Assembly (NCBI RefSeq): GCF_009720625.1
Contig: NZ_CP046266.1
Location: 2,799,501-2,863,500, forward strand
Direction of reading: 5' to 3'
DNA: 64,000 bases
Source of the DNA: Metabacillus sediminilitoris
Lineage (GTDB): Bacteria; Bacillota; Bacilli; Bacillales; Bacillaceae
Shown here: piece by piece, positions 6,914 to 16,670 of the stretch
Layout of the letters: the number at the start of each line of letters is the position of its first letter
Numbering within the stretch: position 1 is the stretch's first letter
Translations under genes and position numbers: made by a program
The notes under the pieces: model-generated
What the model was told of the DNA's origin: nothing
What the model saw: only the letters and a program-made list of their open reading frames with translations
Database searches by the model: none

Positions 6914-9900
6914 GTGGAAAATATTATGATTGGGATTGACGTTGGATCTACCACAGTAAAAGCCACTGTAGTGGATCCGAATACGAAAGAGATTCTGTGG
7001 TCTGATTATCAGCGTCATAATACGAAACAGGCTGAAAACGTATTGGAATTCTTGGTTCGTATTGGGAATGAGTTTTCTGAAGTACCGAAAGAAAAGATCC
7101 GCGTGTTTATTACGGGATCCGGTGGCGGTCCGATTGCGGAGCATATCGGTGCCAAGTTTGTTCAAGAAGTGAATGCCGTTACAATGTCAGTTGAACAACT
7201 GCATCCTGATGTAGGTAGTGTGATTGAACTCGGAGGACAGGATGCGAAGATCATTATTTTTAAAGAAAACGCAGAGACAGGTGATAAGCAGGCCATTACT
7301 TCCATGAATGACAAATGTGCCTCAGGTACTGGTGCTACGATTGATAAGTGCATCATTAAAGTAGGTATGCCTGAAGCAGAAGTAGCCAAGCTCGCTTTTG
7401 ATGACACCAAACTGCATCATGTTGCAGCAAAATGCGGTGTTTTTGCAGAAACGGATATCGTGAACCTCGTGAAAAGCAGCATTCCTTCTTCGGAAGTCAT
7501 GTGTTCCTTGGCGGATGCTATTGTTATGCAGAACCTTTCTGTACTGACCCGTGGGAATACATTACGGCATAAGGTTCTCTTGTTAGGTGGACCTAATACA
7601 TACTTGCCTTTTCTACAACAATGTTGGCGCAAACGAATTCCCGAATCATGGGAACAGCGGGGATACAATTATCCGAAAGATATACCGATTGATGAACTAA
7701 TTTTTGTTCCTGAAAATTCCCAGTACTATGCTGCGTATGGCGCTGTCATGTATGGACTTCATGAACCAAGTGAAGTGGGTCTTTACAAAGGTATAGAAGA
7801 ATTGAAGAAATTTATTACCCATGGACGAAAGGCAAAGCTAGGTGAAAAAGCCGGTGCGCCATTAGTAAAAAACGTAGAGGAATTGGAAGAATTTCGCCGT
7901 CAGTACAGTGTTCCTAAATTTAAGCCAGCTTTCTTTGAACCAGGACAAACCGTTAAGGCAGTAGTTGGTCTTGATGGGGGCTCCACTTCATCAAAGGCTG
8001 TGCTGGTTGATGAACATGGAACGATTCTCCTTAAAGAATACCAGCTTTCTAAAGGAAATCCGATTCAAGATACGAAGGAGCTTCTCGGACGTATTTACGA
8101 TAAAGTTCATGCAACTGGAGCCAAGCTTGAAATTATCGGCTTTGGAGCAACCGGATATGCTGCAGATGTCCTGGAAAAGACATTAAAAGCAGATGTCAAT
8201 ATTGTGGAAACAGTTGCTCATATGATGAGTGCCGTCCATTTTTTCGGGGATATTGACGTTATTTGCGACATTGGCGGCCAAGATATAAAAGTCCTTTTTC
8301 TGAAAAATGGAGATATCCGGAATTTCCGCTTGTCAAATCAATGTTCAGCTGGGAACGGAATGCTGTTGCAGGCGATGGCTGACCAGTTTGGAATCCCTGT
8401 TCAAGAGTATGCTGAAACCGCATTCAAAGCGGATCTGAGTCCGAAATTTTCTTATGGATGTGCAGTATTTCTTGATTCTGACCGGGTAAATTTTCAGAAG
8501 GAAGGCTACGCAAAAGAGGAGCTCTTAGCTGGACTGGCCTTAGTGCTGCCAAAAAATGTATGGCAGTATGTTGTGCAAATTCCGCGGATGGCGGAACTTG
8601 GCCGCAAGTTTGTCCTGCAGGGAGGGACACAGCATAATCTGGCTGCTGTAAAAGCACAAGTTGACTATATTAAAGAGCGGGTTCCGGATGCGCAAGTTTT
8701 TGTTCATCCGCATACGGGTGAAGCAGGAGCAATTGGAGCTGCCATGGAAACCCTTCGTGTAGTAAAGCGGCGGGGATACTCAACTTTTCTTGGGCTTAAT
8801 GCAGCAATCGGCTTAAGTTATATATCTCGCAATGATGAATCAACTCGCTGCAACTTTTGTCCGAATAACTGCAGCCGCACATTTATCGATACGACTGCAC
8901 CTGATGGACAAACAGCCCGCTATATCTCAGGTTTTAGCTGTGAGAAGGGAACGGTGGAAAACAAGGAAGCGATGATTCAGCTGACTCAAGAGCGCAACAA
9001 GCTGAAAAAACAATACCCTAACCTGGTAGATTATGAATCCCGGAGAATGTATAGACATTTCTACGATCCTGTTCCCATGCCTGAGTCAGACCAAACGATT
9101 GAGGATGTCAAAATCAAACCTGGTTTGCTAAGTTTTGGGATGCGTAAAAGTAAATTTATCCGTTCATTTCAACGTTCTTCAATAGATGCAATGGAACGGC
9201 GGAAACAGCTTCGCATCGGTATTCCGAAAGTGTTAAATATTTGGTCTACAGCTCCATTTTGGCGCACTTATTTCGAAACACTGGGCATCGATCCAAAAAA
9301 TATCGTATTTAGTGACGACACGAGTGAGGAAATGTGGCAGGAAGGCGGAAAATACGGTTCAATTGATCCTTGTTACCCGTCAAAAGTAGCACAAGCGCAT
9401 ATTCATAATTTATTGTTCAAACATCATTCAGAACGCAAAGCTCTAAATGCGATCGTGTTCCCATGCATTACTCATATTCCGACTCATTTGCAGAATGTGG
9501 TGGATTCCACGAGCTGTCCGATTGTTGCTGGGGCTCCTAATGTTATTAAAGCCGCTTTTACGAAAGAAACGGACTTTTTCAAGGAAAGAGGGATCACTTA
9601 TTACGATCCGGCGGTAACATTTACAGAACCGAATATGCTGAAAAAACAGTTATATGAGGCGTTTACAGATTTCTTACAAATAACAGAAGACGAAAGTAAT
9701 TTTGCAGCAGATGAAGCATGGAAGGCTATGGAGATTTTTGATCATGAGATGCAGGAAAAAGGAAAAATGATCCTTGAACAAGTCGAAGTGGAAAATCGCA
9801 TTGCCATTCTTATGATCGGACGTCCTTATCACTCGGATCCAGGACTTAACCACAGTGTATTGGATGAGTTTCAGGTGTTAGGCTATCCGATACTATCTAT

Positions 9901-10369
9901 GCGCTCCATTCCAAAAGATGAAGCTTGGCTGCGCCGCTTTTTCAAAGGTGATTTAGAAAGTGGAAGAGTGGATCATGCATTGGAAGTGACCGATGTATGG
10001 CCAGAAAATTTCAGTTCAAATAGTGTTCAGAAAGTTTGGGCTGCTAAGTTTGCAGCAAGGCATCCTAATCTGGCGGTATTGGATCTTTCCAACTTTAAAT
10101 GCGGTCATGATGCTCCTACCTATGGGCTGATTGACTCGATTATTTCAACAGCCGGCACTCCTTATTCGGCTCTACATGATATCGATGCAAATAAGCCGAG
10201 CGGTTCCATTAAAATTCGTGTCAAAACTTATGCGCATAGTCTTGGACTACATGAGGAGCGGCTTCAGGATTTAGCACAAAAGAAGATAGAATTGCAGCAA
10301 CTTATTGAAAAAAAGCGCCGTGAATTACTACATCAACCGAACGAAGAGAAAAAAGCGATATCTGAATAA
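6914..10369 (+). CDS. 2-hydroxyacyl-CoA dehydratase activase-type ATPase (two BadF/HgdC domains plus DUF2229)
   Basis: An 1151-residue protein starting at GTG 6914 behind GTGAGGTAAG. It has two ASKHA-fold ATPase domains. The first, about 1-300, shows GIDVGSTTVKA, ELGGQDAK and CASGTGATID; the second, about 345-620, shows VGLDGGSTSSKAV, DIGGQDIKV and QCSAGNGM. The cysteines in the two CASGTG/QCSAGNG loops are those that bridge a [4Fe-4S] cluster in dimeric activators. A CNFCPNNC cysteine cluster follows at about 650, then a DUF2229-type region with IGIPKVLNIW and IDPCYPSKVAQAH. Such activators drive ATP-dependent electron injection into radical 2-hydroxyacyl-CoA dehydratases. In many anaerobes this chain is fused to the protein encoded next; here the two are separate. 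The physiological substrate is unknown. Confidence 0.85.
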   Translation: MENIMIGIDVGSTTVKATVVDPNTKEILWSDYQRHNTKQAENVLEFLVRIGNEFSEVPKEKIRVFITGSGGGPIAEHIGAKFVQEVNAVTMSVEQLHPDVGSVIELGGQDAKIIIFKENAETGDKQAITSMNDKCASGTGATIDKCIIKVGMPEAEVAKLAFDDTKLHHVAAKCGVFAETDIVNLVKSSIPSSEVMCSLADAIVMQNLSVLTRGNTLRHKVLLLGGPNTYLPFLQQCWRKRIPESWEQRGYNYPKDIPIDELIFVPENSQYYAAYGAVMYGLHEPSEVGLYKGIEELKKFITHGRKAKLGEKAGAPLVKNVEELEEFRRQYSVPKFKPAFFEPGQTVKAVVGLDGGSTSSKAVLVDEHGTILLKEYQLSKGNPIQDTKELLGRIYDKVHATGAKLEIIGFGATGYAADVLEKTLKADVNIVETVAHMMSAVHFFGDIDVICDIGGQDIKVLFLKNGDIRNFRLSNQCSAGNGMLLQAMADQFGIPVQEYAETAFKADLSPKFSYGCAVFLDSDRVNFQKEGYAKEELLAGLALVLPKNVWQYVVQIPRMAELGRKFVLQGGTQHNLAAVKAQVDYIKERVPDAQVFVHPHTGEAGAIGAAMETLRVVKRRGYSTFLGLNAAIGLSYISRNDESTRCNFCPNNCSRTFIDTTAPDGQTARYISGFSCEKGTVENKEAMIQLTQERNKLKKQYPNLVDYESRRMYRHFYDPVPMPESDQTIEDVKIKPGLLSFGMRKSKFIRSFQRSSIDAMERRKQLRIGIPKVLNIWSTAPFWRTYFETLGIDPKNIVFSDDTSEEMWQEGGKYGSIDPCYPSKVAQAHIHNLLFKHHSERKALNAIVFPCITHIPTHLQNVVDSTSCPIVAGAPNVIKAAFTKETDFFKERGITYYDPAVTFTEPNMLKKQLYEAFTDFLQITEDESNFAADEAWKAMEIFDHEMQEKGKMILEQVEVENRIAILMIGRPYHSDPGLNHSVLDEFQVLGYPILSMRSIPKDEAWLRRFFKGDLESGRVDHALEVTDVWPENFSSNSVQKVWAAKFAARHPNLAVLDLSNFKCGHDAPTYGLIDSIISTAGTPYSALHDIDANKPSGSIKIRVKTYAHSLGLHEERLQDLAQKKIELQQLIEKKRRELLHQPNEEKKAISE

Positions 10370-10386
10370 CACAACAAGGAGCTGAT

Positions 10387-12045
10387 GTGAAAGTGAGTAC
10401 AACAAAAGAACGTGAAGTTGTTAAGGAGAACCGTCAGTCGGATTATCTTCGTTATTTTGAGAAAGAATTGAACCGGTATCAAGCTGAACAAGAAGAAGAA
10501 TTGGGACTTGGTCAATCAAAAGCACAATGGTTTGATCCGGTTCCCCGCCAATTTTTTGAGAAGGACAAAGAATCTACTACTATTCTTTTCGGCGGTTTTA
10601 CCATGGCACATGACTACTTGATGGAGGGAGCGCTAAAAGGATTAGGATATACTGTAAAACACATGGATTGTCCGGATACGGAATCTCTCCGCTTTGGCAA
10701 GGAATTTGGGAATCGCGGGCAATGTAATCCAACGTATTTTACTGTAGGGAATCTAATCAAATATCTTTCTTATCTTCGAGATGTTGAGGGTAAATCAAAG
10801 GAAGAAATTGTGAGCAAGTATCTGTTTATTACGAGCGGTTCCTGCGGACCATGTCGTTTTGGCACCTATGTGACAGAGTATCGGAAAGCACTTAGGGATG
10901 CTGGATTTGATGGGTTTCGAGTGTTGCTCTTTCAGCAGCAGAGTGGCTTAAAGCAGGCTACAGGTGAAGAATCAGCGCTTAAATTAGATAGTTCATTTTT
11001 CCTTACATTTTTAAAGGCTGTATTAATCGGAGATATTTTGAATGCAATAGGATACCGCATTCGCCCATATGAAGTGGAAGAGGGGTCTACCAATGCTGCA
11101 CTTGAACGCTGCAAGCAGCATTTATACAAAGCTTTCAGTGAGCGTAAACAACTTATACCAGCTTTATACCGATGCCGAAAAGAACTGCAAACGGTAAAAG
11201 TCGACAGAACGAGAGTAAAACCAAAAGTAAGCATTATTGGCGAGTTCTGGGCGATGACCACAGAAGGAGACGGCAACTATCAGCTGCAAAACTTTTTGGA
11301 AAGTGAAGGCGCTGAAGTAGAAGTGCAGTCTGTTACGGCATGGATCTTATTTTTGATATGGGAGGGGCAATATGATACTCGCAAACGGATGAATTTGCGT
11401 GAAGCTGATTCTAACAGTAAGGGTTTAAAAGGAAAGAATCCTATTAAACGTCTACTATTATTAGAATTAGCCGATCGTACCGTCCGCGGGATGTTCCATA
11501 CTTATGCCAGAGCGATTGGGCTTCGTGGCTATCACTTACCTGATATGAATGAAATAGCTGAGGTCGCTCACTCCCACTATAACAACCACCTAAGGGGTGG
11601 AGAAGGACATATGGAAGTTGGCAAGCTTATACTTAATGTGAAAAAACGGAAAGTAAATATGACGATTTCTGTTAAGCCATTCGGATGTATGCCTTCATCA
11701 GGTGTTTCCGACGGAGTTCAATCGCTTATTACCGAGATTCACCCTGAAGCGATTTTTCTTCCAATTGAAACGACTGGAGATGGGGCAATTAATGTTTATA
11801 GCAGAATACAAATGATGTTGTTTAAGGCTAAACAGACTGCGCAGAAAGAATTTGATCAAGCTTTAGCTAAAAAGGGATTATCCATAGAACAACTTCAAAA
11901 AAATGGTTTCAGCCGTTCGTATATAATCGAACCTTTAAAGGTTAGCAAACATTCAGTTGCATGTACATCAGCAAATGTCGTTAATCACTTTCGCGGAATT
12001 CCAAATAGGTTTTCTTTTCGCCGTAATAAAGTAAAAGAAGCATAA
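10387..12045 (+). CDS. 2-hydroxyacyl-CoA dehydratase-like protein, partner of the large activase
   Basis: A 552-residue protein starting at GTG 10387, five bases after AAGGAG (10376-10381). It carries conserved cysteine motifs of the dehydratase-related family: NRGQCNPTYFT, TSGSCGPCRFGTYVTEYR and VKPFGCMPSSGVSDG. These cysteines could hold an iron-sulfur cluster. The sequence corresponds to the C-terminal part of roughly 1400-residue fused activase/dehydratase proteins of other Firmicutes, so the pair at 6914 and 10387 looks like a split version. The 17-base gap implies one transcript, which ends at the hairpin at 12084. Whether it dehydrates a CoA ester, or does another low-potential reduction, cannot be decided from sequence. 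Confidence 0.8.
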   Translation: MKVSTTKEREVVKENRQSDYLRYFEKELNRYQAEQEEELGLGQSKAQWFDPVPRQFFEKDKESTTILFGGFTMAHDYLMEGALKGLGYTVKHMDCPDTESLRFGKEFGNRGQCNPTYFTVGNLIKYLSYLRDVEGKSKEEIVSKYLFITSGSCGPCRFGTYVTEYRKALRDAGFDGFRVLLFQQQSGLKQATGEESALKLDSSFFLTFLKAVLIGDILNAIGYRIRPYEVEEGSTNAALERCKQHLYKAFSERKQLIPALYRCRKELQTVKVDRTRVKPKVSIIGEFWAMTTEGDGNYQLQNFLESEGAEVEVQSVTAWILFLIWEGQYDTRKRMNLREADSNSKGLKGKNPIKRLLLLELADRTVRGMFHTYARAIGLRGYHLPDMNEIAEVAHSHYNNHLRGGEGHMEVGKLILNVKKRKVNMTISVKPFGCMPSSGVSDGVQSLITEIHPEAIFLPIETTGDGAINVYSRIQMMLFKAKQTAQKEFDQALAKKGLSIEQLQKNGFSRSYIIEPLKVSKHSVACTSANVVNHFRGIPNRFSFRRNKVKEA

Positions 12046-12083
12046 AAGTATTGGATAAAATAGGATCATTAAAAAGCATAACG

Positions 12084-12117
12084 AATAGCTCGTTGCAGCA
12101 TTGTAGCGGGTTATTTT
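12084..12117 (+). terminator. Probable terminator of the activase/dehydratase pair
   Basis: A 9-bp stem AATAGCTCG/CGGGTTATT, including G-U pairs, closes a 14-base loop. The right arm runs into seven T residues. It lies 38 bases after the stop codon at 12045. Confidence 0.6.
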
Positions 12118-12206
12118 TTTCATATTTACGATAAGCTATATTTATTCCAATTCTAATTCCTCTTATCATTACTTATATTTGAATCCTAATAAAAAGGGTG
12201 TAAATC

Positions 12207-13301
12207 TTGAGTAAACAAGTCTTAATACTATCAGAAGCTATTGGTAACGGTCATACAAAAGCAGGAGAAGCATTGATGGAAGGAATTTCTCATCTTGCTC
12301 CATCTATACAAACACAAATTTTAGAGTTAGGACAGGTACTTCGTCCTCTAAGCACTAAGCTAATCGTAAACTATCGTTCATTCCCCTTCATTATGGAGAA
12401 AAATCTATCTTTATAAAAATAACAAGCCTTTTTCCAATTGGAAAAAGTACGTCATTCATCAGTTGATTCACAGAGAAATTGAAGTTTTACTTAACAATGA
12501 AAACCCTCGCCTCATTGTCTGTACGCACCCTTTTACCAGCTCAACTGCGTCACGGCTAAAGAAAAGGGTTATAAGTTTACTCTTTGCACGATGGTGACAG
12601 ATTTCCATGTTCATGGAGCATGGGCTCATTCTGAGGTAGATACCTATATCGTTTCAAATAAGAGATGTGTATAAGCAATTAATAGATATGGGCATTCCAA
12701 ATAATCGAATTGCTATCACCGGCTTGCCTATAAGATCAAATTTTTGGGTTCAAAAAAATAAACAGGAGATGCGGCAAAAATTAAAATTGAGAGACATTCC
12801 TACCATAATGCTCATGGGGGGAGGACTGGGATTAGGTGGAATTCAGAAACTTACCCATGCTCTATTAAGATGGAAAGAAGAAATCCAAGTAATCATATGT
12901 ACTGGAAACAATGAACACTTAAGAAGTTTCTTTAGAAGAGATGAAAAATTTCATCATCCAATATTCATATACTAGGGTTTGTTGATATGATCGATGAATA
13001 AATGGAAGCCACTGATTTTCTCATTACAAAACCAGGCGGCTTAACTTGTTATGAAGCATTATCAAAAGGCCTGCCTTTATATATCTTTCAACCAATACCT
13101 GGACATGAAGAAAAAAATTGTGACTTTTTAATAAATAATCATTTAGCTATAAAAATTGATAATATCGAAAACATCAATAATATAATTGGAAAATTGCTCT
13201 TTTCTTCAAAAGAATCGGAGTATTTCTATAAAGTCATAGAAGCTTGGTATTTATCGTACCATCATTATAGGCAAGATATTGTTGCTTTTAACGGCAAATG
13301 A
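12207..13301 (+). pseudogene. Decayed MGDG synthase-like glycosyltransferase
   Basis: Pieces of one glycosyltransferase related to the gene at 167 lie in different frames. Piece one (12207-12416, TTG start behind AAGGGTG) has the N-terminal motif SEAIGNGHTKAGEALMEG. The next part, about 12410-12660, continues in another frame (WKKYVIHQLIHREIEVLL, then VTDFHVHGAWAHSEVDTY after a further shift). Piece three (12667-12975) has GLPIRSNFWV and LMGGGLGLGGIQKL. Piece four (13002-13301) has TKPGGLTCYEALSKGLP and PIPGHEEKN, after a frame change and a TAA stop just before it. At least three frame changes plus a stop make sequencing error an unlikely full explanation. The 3' end overlaps the convergent EEP gene. 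Confidence 0.8.
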
Positions 13302-13993
13302 TCAGAAGCTTTAAGTGTTTTTGTCATAACTTCTGCTTTAACAACCTTAAGATCAGGACTGACAAATATGTAATCCAGCCTCATTTTAGGGCTAAGTGAC
13401 GGATATGTGTAACCTGGTCCCTCTCCTGAAACCTGCCAAGTATCTTGAACATTATCAGTTAATCTTCTCCAACCGCTTGATCCAGGTTTCATATTCCAAT
13501 CTCCCATAATGATAATGGGATGGTGATAATGATGAAGTTGATCGACAATAAATTCAGTTTGCTTTCTATGGAGAAAGGGATTAAGACTTAAATGAGTCAC
13601 CATTACTTGATATAACTGATTATTTATTTGGATTGTTGCATTAAGCAATGACCTTCCTTCAATCAGTCCGGGTATATAATTAAATGCATGGTTCTTTCTT
13701 GTCACAATGGGATATCGTGACAGAAGAGCATTTCCATATTGACGTTCATTAGTTGATTTTTTAGATTTTATAGAAAGAGATGGACTGAAAAAGTGCTCTG
13801 TATTTAATTGTTTTGCAAGCCACATTGTCTGATCTTCAAAAAGACTACGTTTAGAAAAATGTTTATCAACCTCATTAAGACCAATAATATCTACATCACT
13901 CTTTTCAATTACTTCAGCTATTCTGGAAAGATTTCTTTGTTTATCAATACCTTTGCCATGATGAATATTAAAGGTCATTACTTTAATTTCCAT
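13265..13993 (-). CDS. Endonuclease/exonuclease/phosphatase (EEP) family hydrolase
   Basis: A 242-residue, metal-dependent EEP-fold protein with the motifs in order: TFNIHHGKG (Asn ligand), IIGLNEVDKH (Glu ligand), THLSLNP, IIMGDWN (Asp/Asn pair), RLDYIFVS, and the catalytic ASDHLPL near the C-terminus. Members cleave phosphodiesters in lipids, nucleic acids or nucleotides; the specific substrate is unknown here. There is no signal peptide, so it is probably cytoplasmic. AGGAG lies eight bases before ATG 13993. It lies among lipid-sugar and phosphodiesterase genes, which hints at phospholipid or envelope polymer metabolism, an inference only. Confidence 0.85.
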   Translation of the reverse strand: MEIKVMTFNIHHGKGIDKQRNLSRIAEVIEKSDVDIIGLNEVDKHFSKRSLFEDQTMWLAKQLNTEHFFSPSLSIKSKKSTNERQYGNALLSRYPIVTRKNHAFNYIPGLIEGRSLLNATIQINNQLYQVMVTHLSLNPFLHRKQTEFIVDQLHHYHHPIIIMGDWNMKPGSSGWRRLTDNVQDTWQVSGEGPGYTYPSLSPKMRLDYIFVSPDLKVVKAEVMTKTLKASDHLPLKATISCL

Positions 13994-14168
13994 ATTATTT
14001 TCTCCTCTTACTATTGAGTTTAGTTACTTACATAAAGAAAATTAATTTAGATACTTGTCATAGGAAAAAATAACGTATATTTTCCTTGTTTTTATACAAC
14101 CTAATTTTAGGAGAAACCACCAAAAATAAGTGAGTGAGAAAATAAATGTAATACATTTCTAAAACATC

Positions 14169-14726
14169 CTATTTATTTAGCTTAGTTTTATTATAAGTCT
14201 GTTGGAGCTTTTCCTTAGATATAAATAAATAATAAGTATCAGGTATTTTAGAGATTTTTGGTTGTTCTGCAGACAATAAATAAAGGGGGGTTTGCGATAT
14301 CCTTTTAAATAATTTGTAAAGTGGATGGCAAGGTTGAAAAATCTCAAAACCAATTTTCTCTGCCCCTTTATACAACATAGTTATGCCAATAACTCCTTTA
14401 ATTTCATTTTTCTCTTTATGGCCGTTAATATACTCTGCAATAAGAGGCATCGATATAAGAACTTTCTGGAAAATGATTCTCCCTCTTCTAACAGAGCATG
14501 GAACACCTTTCAATTCGCTTAAAAGTTTAACATTGTGTAAATGTATTTTTACCAATTTATCATTTTTCTTTATCAGTGTTCCGTCACTTAAGAGTACTTC
14601 TTTACCTTTATATTTTGTTAATCGTACACGGAAAATACCTGAGTGACGATCGAGGTATTCTAATCTTGTGAATAAGTAATATAAAGGATCAAGTATATTC
14701 CAAAACGAAAGAAGATAGCTACGCAT
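14169..14726 (-). CDS. YkoP-like conserved hypothetical protein
   Basis: A 185-residue protein starting at ATG 14726, seven bases after AAGGAGG; an in-frame TTG at 14750 lies upstream of that site and is rejected. It begins MRSYLLSFWNILDPLYYLFTR and contains VRLTKYKGKEVLLSDG and PCHPLYKLFKRI. The length and early residues recall B. subtilis YkoP, which sits beside the glycosyltransferase YkoN, as here with UgtP-like genes. This is remembered similarity only. No catalytic motif was recognised. It is transcribed divergently from the phosphodiesterase-family gene at 14837. Confidence 0.6.
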   Translation of the reverse strand: MRSYLLSFWNILDPLYYLFTRLEYLDRHSGIFRVRLTKYKGKEVLLSDGTLIKKNDKLVKIHLHNVKLLSELKGVPCSVRRGRIIFQKVLISMPLIAEYINGHKEKNEIKGVIGITMLYKGAEKIGFEIFQPCHPLYKLFKRISQTPLYLLSAEQPKISKIPDTYYLFISKEKLQQTYNKTKLNK

Positions 14727-14836
14727 CTTTCTTACCTCCTTAATTGTCAATAATAATTTGTCATTTTTACTTTGGAATTATAATTGAGAAATTTTCCTAT
14801 TATTTATGAGTGGTTTTTTGAAAGGACGAGATACCG

Positions 14837-16306
14837 ATGACTATGAATCCATCAGGGAAGAAACAGATCATTATGCTATTAGTTGATACTTTAATGGATA
14901 TTACGTTACAAGAAGCGATCAAGAATGGAAAAGCACCTGCTCTTCAATTTCTTATAGAAAATGGCTATAAAATCCCTAACCTTGTGAGCCCATTTCCAAC
15001 AATGTCTGTTAATGTTGATAGTACATTGCTCACCGGTGTTTACAGTGATCAACATAAAGTTCCGGGTTTAGTATGGTTTAACAAAAAGGAAAATCGAATT
15101 ATTAATTATGGAGGTAATGTTAGAGAGCTTATAAAATTAGGATTAAAACAGTCAATGGAAGATATTTTTTACAATTTGAATCATAACCATTTAAGTAAAA
15201 AACATAAGACGATTCACGAAACCCTTGTGGCTCAAGATATTCAAACTGCATCGATCAATACTTTAATGTATAGGGGAAATCAATCAGTACAAATAACATT
15301 TCCTTTTCTTATGTCATTGGTTACAGGAATGAGAAGGAAAATATTCGCATACGCACCAAATCTGTTTTCATACGGTGCAATGGCAAAATTGAATCGATTA
15401 AAAAGGTACTCCTTTTTTTGGCAGAAATATGGGTTTAATGACAAATTTACAGCAAATGAATTAATATATCTTATCGAACGGGATATGCTACCCGCACTCA
15501 CAATTGCTTACTTTCCTGATTTAGATCAACGCATACATAAAAAAGGGAGAATGAATAGTAAAGGAGTTGAAAAAGTAGACAAGCAACTTCAAACAATTCT
15601 GAATACATATTCTACATGGGAAGAGGCATTAAAGAATAATATTTGGATTGTTTTAGGTGATAATGGTCAAGCATGGATTGAAAAAGATCGTAACAAAGCT
15701 TTGATTGATTTGAGGAAACTTTTGAAAACATATCGAATTCCAAAATTAAAGGATAGAATTACCTCATCAGACGAAGTCATTCTTTGTACAAATGAAAGAA
15801 TGTGCTTTATTTATACCCTTGATTCTGATCGTATACTTCTAGAAAATCTAGCAAAGACTTTACAAAAAGATGAAAGAATTGATGTTATTGCTTGGAAAAA
15901 AGACAATTCCATCCTGGTAACTTCCGGAATTCAGGATGGAAAGCTAATTTTTCATCCTTCAGGAGATTTTAGGGATGAATACGGACAATCTTGGTCTATA
16001 GAAGGAGATACTGCAATATTAGACCTGTCAATAAATAAAAACATGATTAGTTATGGAGTTTATCCAGATGCTTTGGCAAGACTCTATACGACATTTTTTT
16101 CGCATGAAGGTGATTATCTTGTTGTTAATGCAAAGCCGGGATACGAGTTTTTAGCCGAATCATCGCCTACTCATGTTGGGGGAGCTAGTCATGGAGGATT
16201 ACATGAGCAAGATTCACTTGTTCCCATGATTGTTACTGGAACAGATACAAAACCGAAAAATTTACGTATCTTGGATATAAAAGATTGGATTTTGTCTTTA
16301 ATTTAG
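14837..16306 (+). CDS. Alkaline phosphatase-superfamily phosphodiesterase (type I PDE/nucleotide pyrophosphatase-like)
   Basis: A 489-residue protein of the alkaline phosphatase superfamily. The first metal site is LLVDTLMD. The nucleophile loop is PFPTMSVNVDSTLLTG, with Thr in the catalytic position as in nucleotide pyrophosphatases. Later metal ligands are in FPDLDQRIHKKG, VLGDNGQ and GGASHGGLHEQDSLVPM. Substrates in this family include nucleotides, phospholipid headgroups and phosphonates; the sequence does not decide. No signal peptide is evident, which is unusual for a secreted phosphatase. Start ATG 14837 is weakly supported (AAAGGACGAG upstream, spacing about nine bases). Confidence 0.8.
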   Translation: MTMNPSGKKQIIMLLVDTLMDITLQEAIKNGKAPALQFLIENGYKIPNLVSPFPTMSVNVDSTLLTGVYSDQHKVPGLVWFNKKENRIINYGGNVRELIKLGLKQSMEDIFYNLNHNHLSKKHKTIHETLVAQDIQTASINTLMYRGNQSVQITFPFLMSLVTGMRRKIFAYAPNLFSYGAMAKLNRLKRYSFFWQKYGFNDKFTANELIYLIERDMLPALTIAYFPDLDQRIHKKGRMNSKGVEKVDKQLQTILNTYSTWEEALKNNIWIVLGDNGQAWIEKDRNKALIDLRKLLKTYRIPKLKDRITSSDEVILCTNERMCFIYTLDSDRILLENLAKTLQKDERIDVIAWKKDNSILVTSGIQDGKLIFHPSGDFRDEYGQSWSIEGDTAILDLSINKNMISYGVYPDALARLYTTFFSHEGDYLVVNAKPGYEFLAESSPTHVGGASHGGLHEQDSLVPMIVTGTDTKPKNLRILDIKDWILSLI

Positions 16307-16359
16307 GAAAAATTAACACAATTTTTAATACATCTCCTATTTTCATTTTTTTGCAAAAC

Positions 16360-16426
16360 CTCTACTAAAAACGAGGCTGTCTCAAAAGGGTCTGATCCTT
16401 TGTGTTAAGTCAGCCTTGTTTCATTT
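16360..16426 (+). repeat. GAGGCTGT-type hairpin, degenerate copy
   Basis: The segment GAGGCTGTCTCAAAAGGGT (from 16371) shares an almost identical 19-base left arm with the perfect terminator at 19177 (GAGGCTGTTTCAAAAGGGT), but here the right arm is only partly complementary (CAGCCTTG at about 16411). It may end the phosphodiesterase transcript. The shared arm suggests a dispersed terminator-like repeat. Confidence 0.4.
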
Positions 16427-16517
16427 CACTGTTGTTAACCCATATCCTTGATAAAAAGCATGCCAATTAAATGATCAGTCGTCGTTAATTTACAGGATTG
16501 GATGCTGCTTTTATAAT

Positions 16518-16670
16518 AAAGGGGAAACAATTCATACTGAAAACTCGTACAAATACGGTCTTAACTCATTTAAAACGATTGTTGAGAATAACGGGTTTAA
16601 AACAGAAAAGGTTTGGACGGATCCTTAATCCTTTTTCAGTGTCCATTATCTGACTTTAAGCTTCCTATGA
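16518..16670 (+). pseudogene. Remnant of an EgtD-like histidine N-methyltransferase, C-terminal end only
   Basis: One frame reads KGETIHTENSYKYGL, NSFKTIVENNGFKTEKVW and TDP, then a TAA stop (16626-16628), then SFFSVHYL in the same frame. The order GExIHTENSxKY ... GF ... WTD ... FSVHYL is the C-terminal signature of EgtD-type SAM-dependent methyltransferases. Only about 50 codons remain. The upstream part is gone and there is no start. It shows loss of a gene from this locus. Confidence 0.7.
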
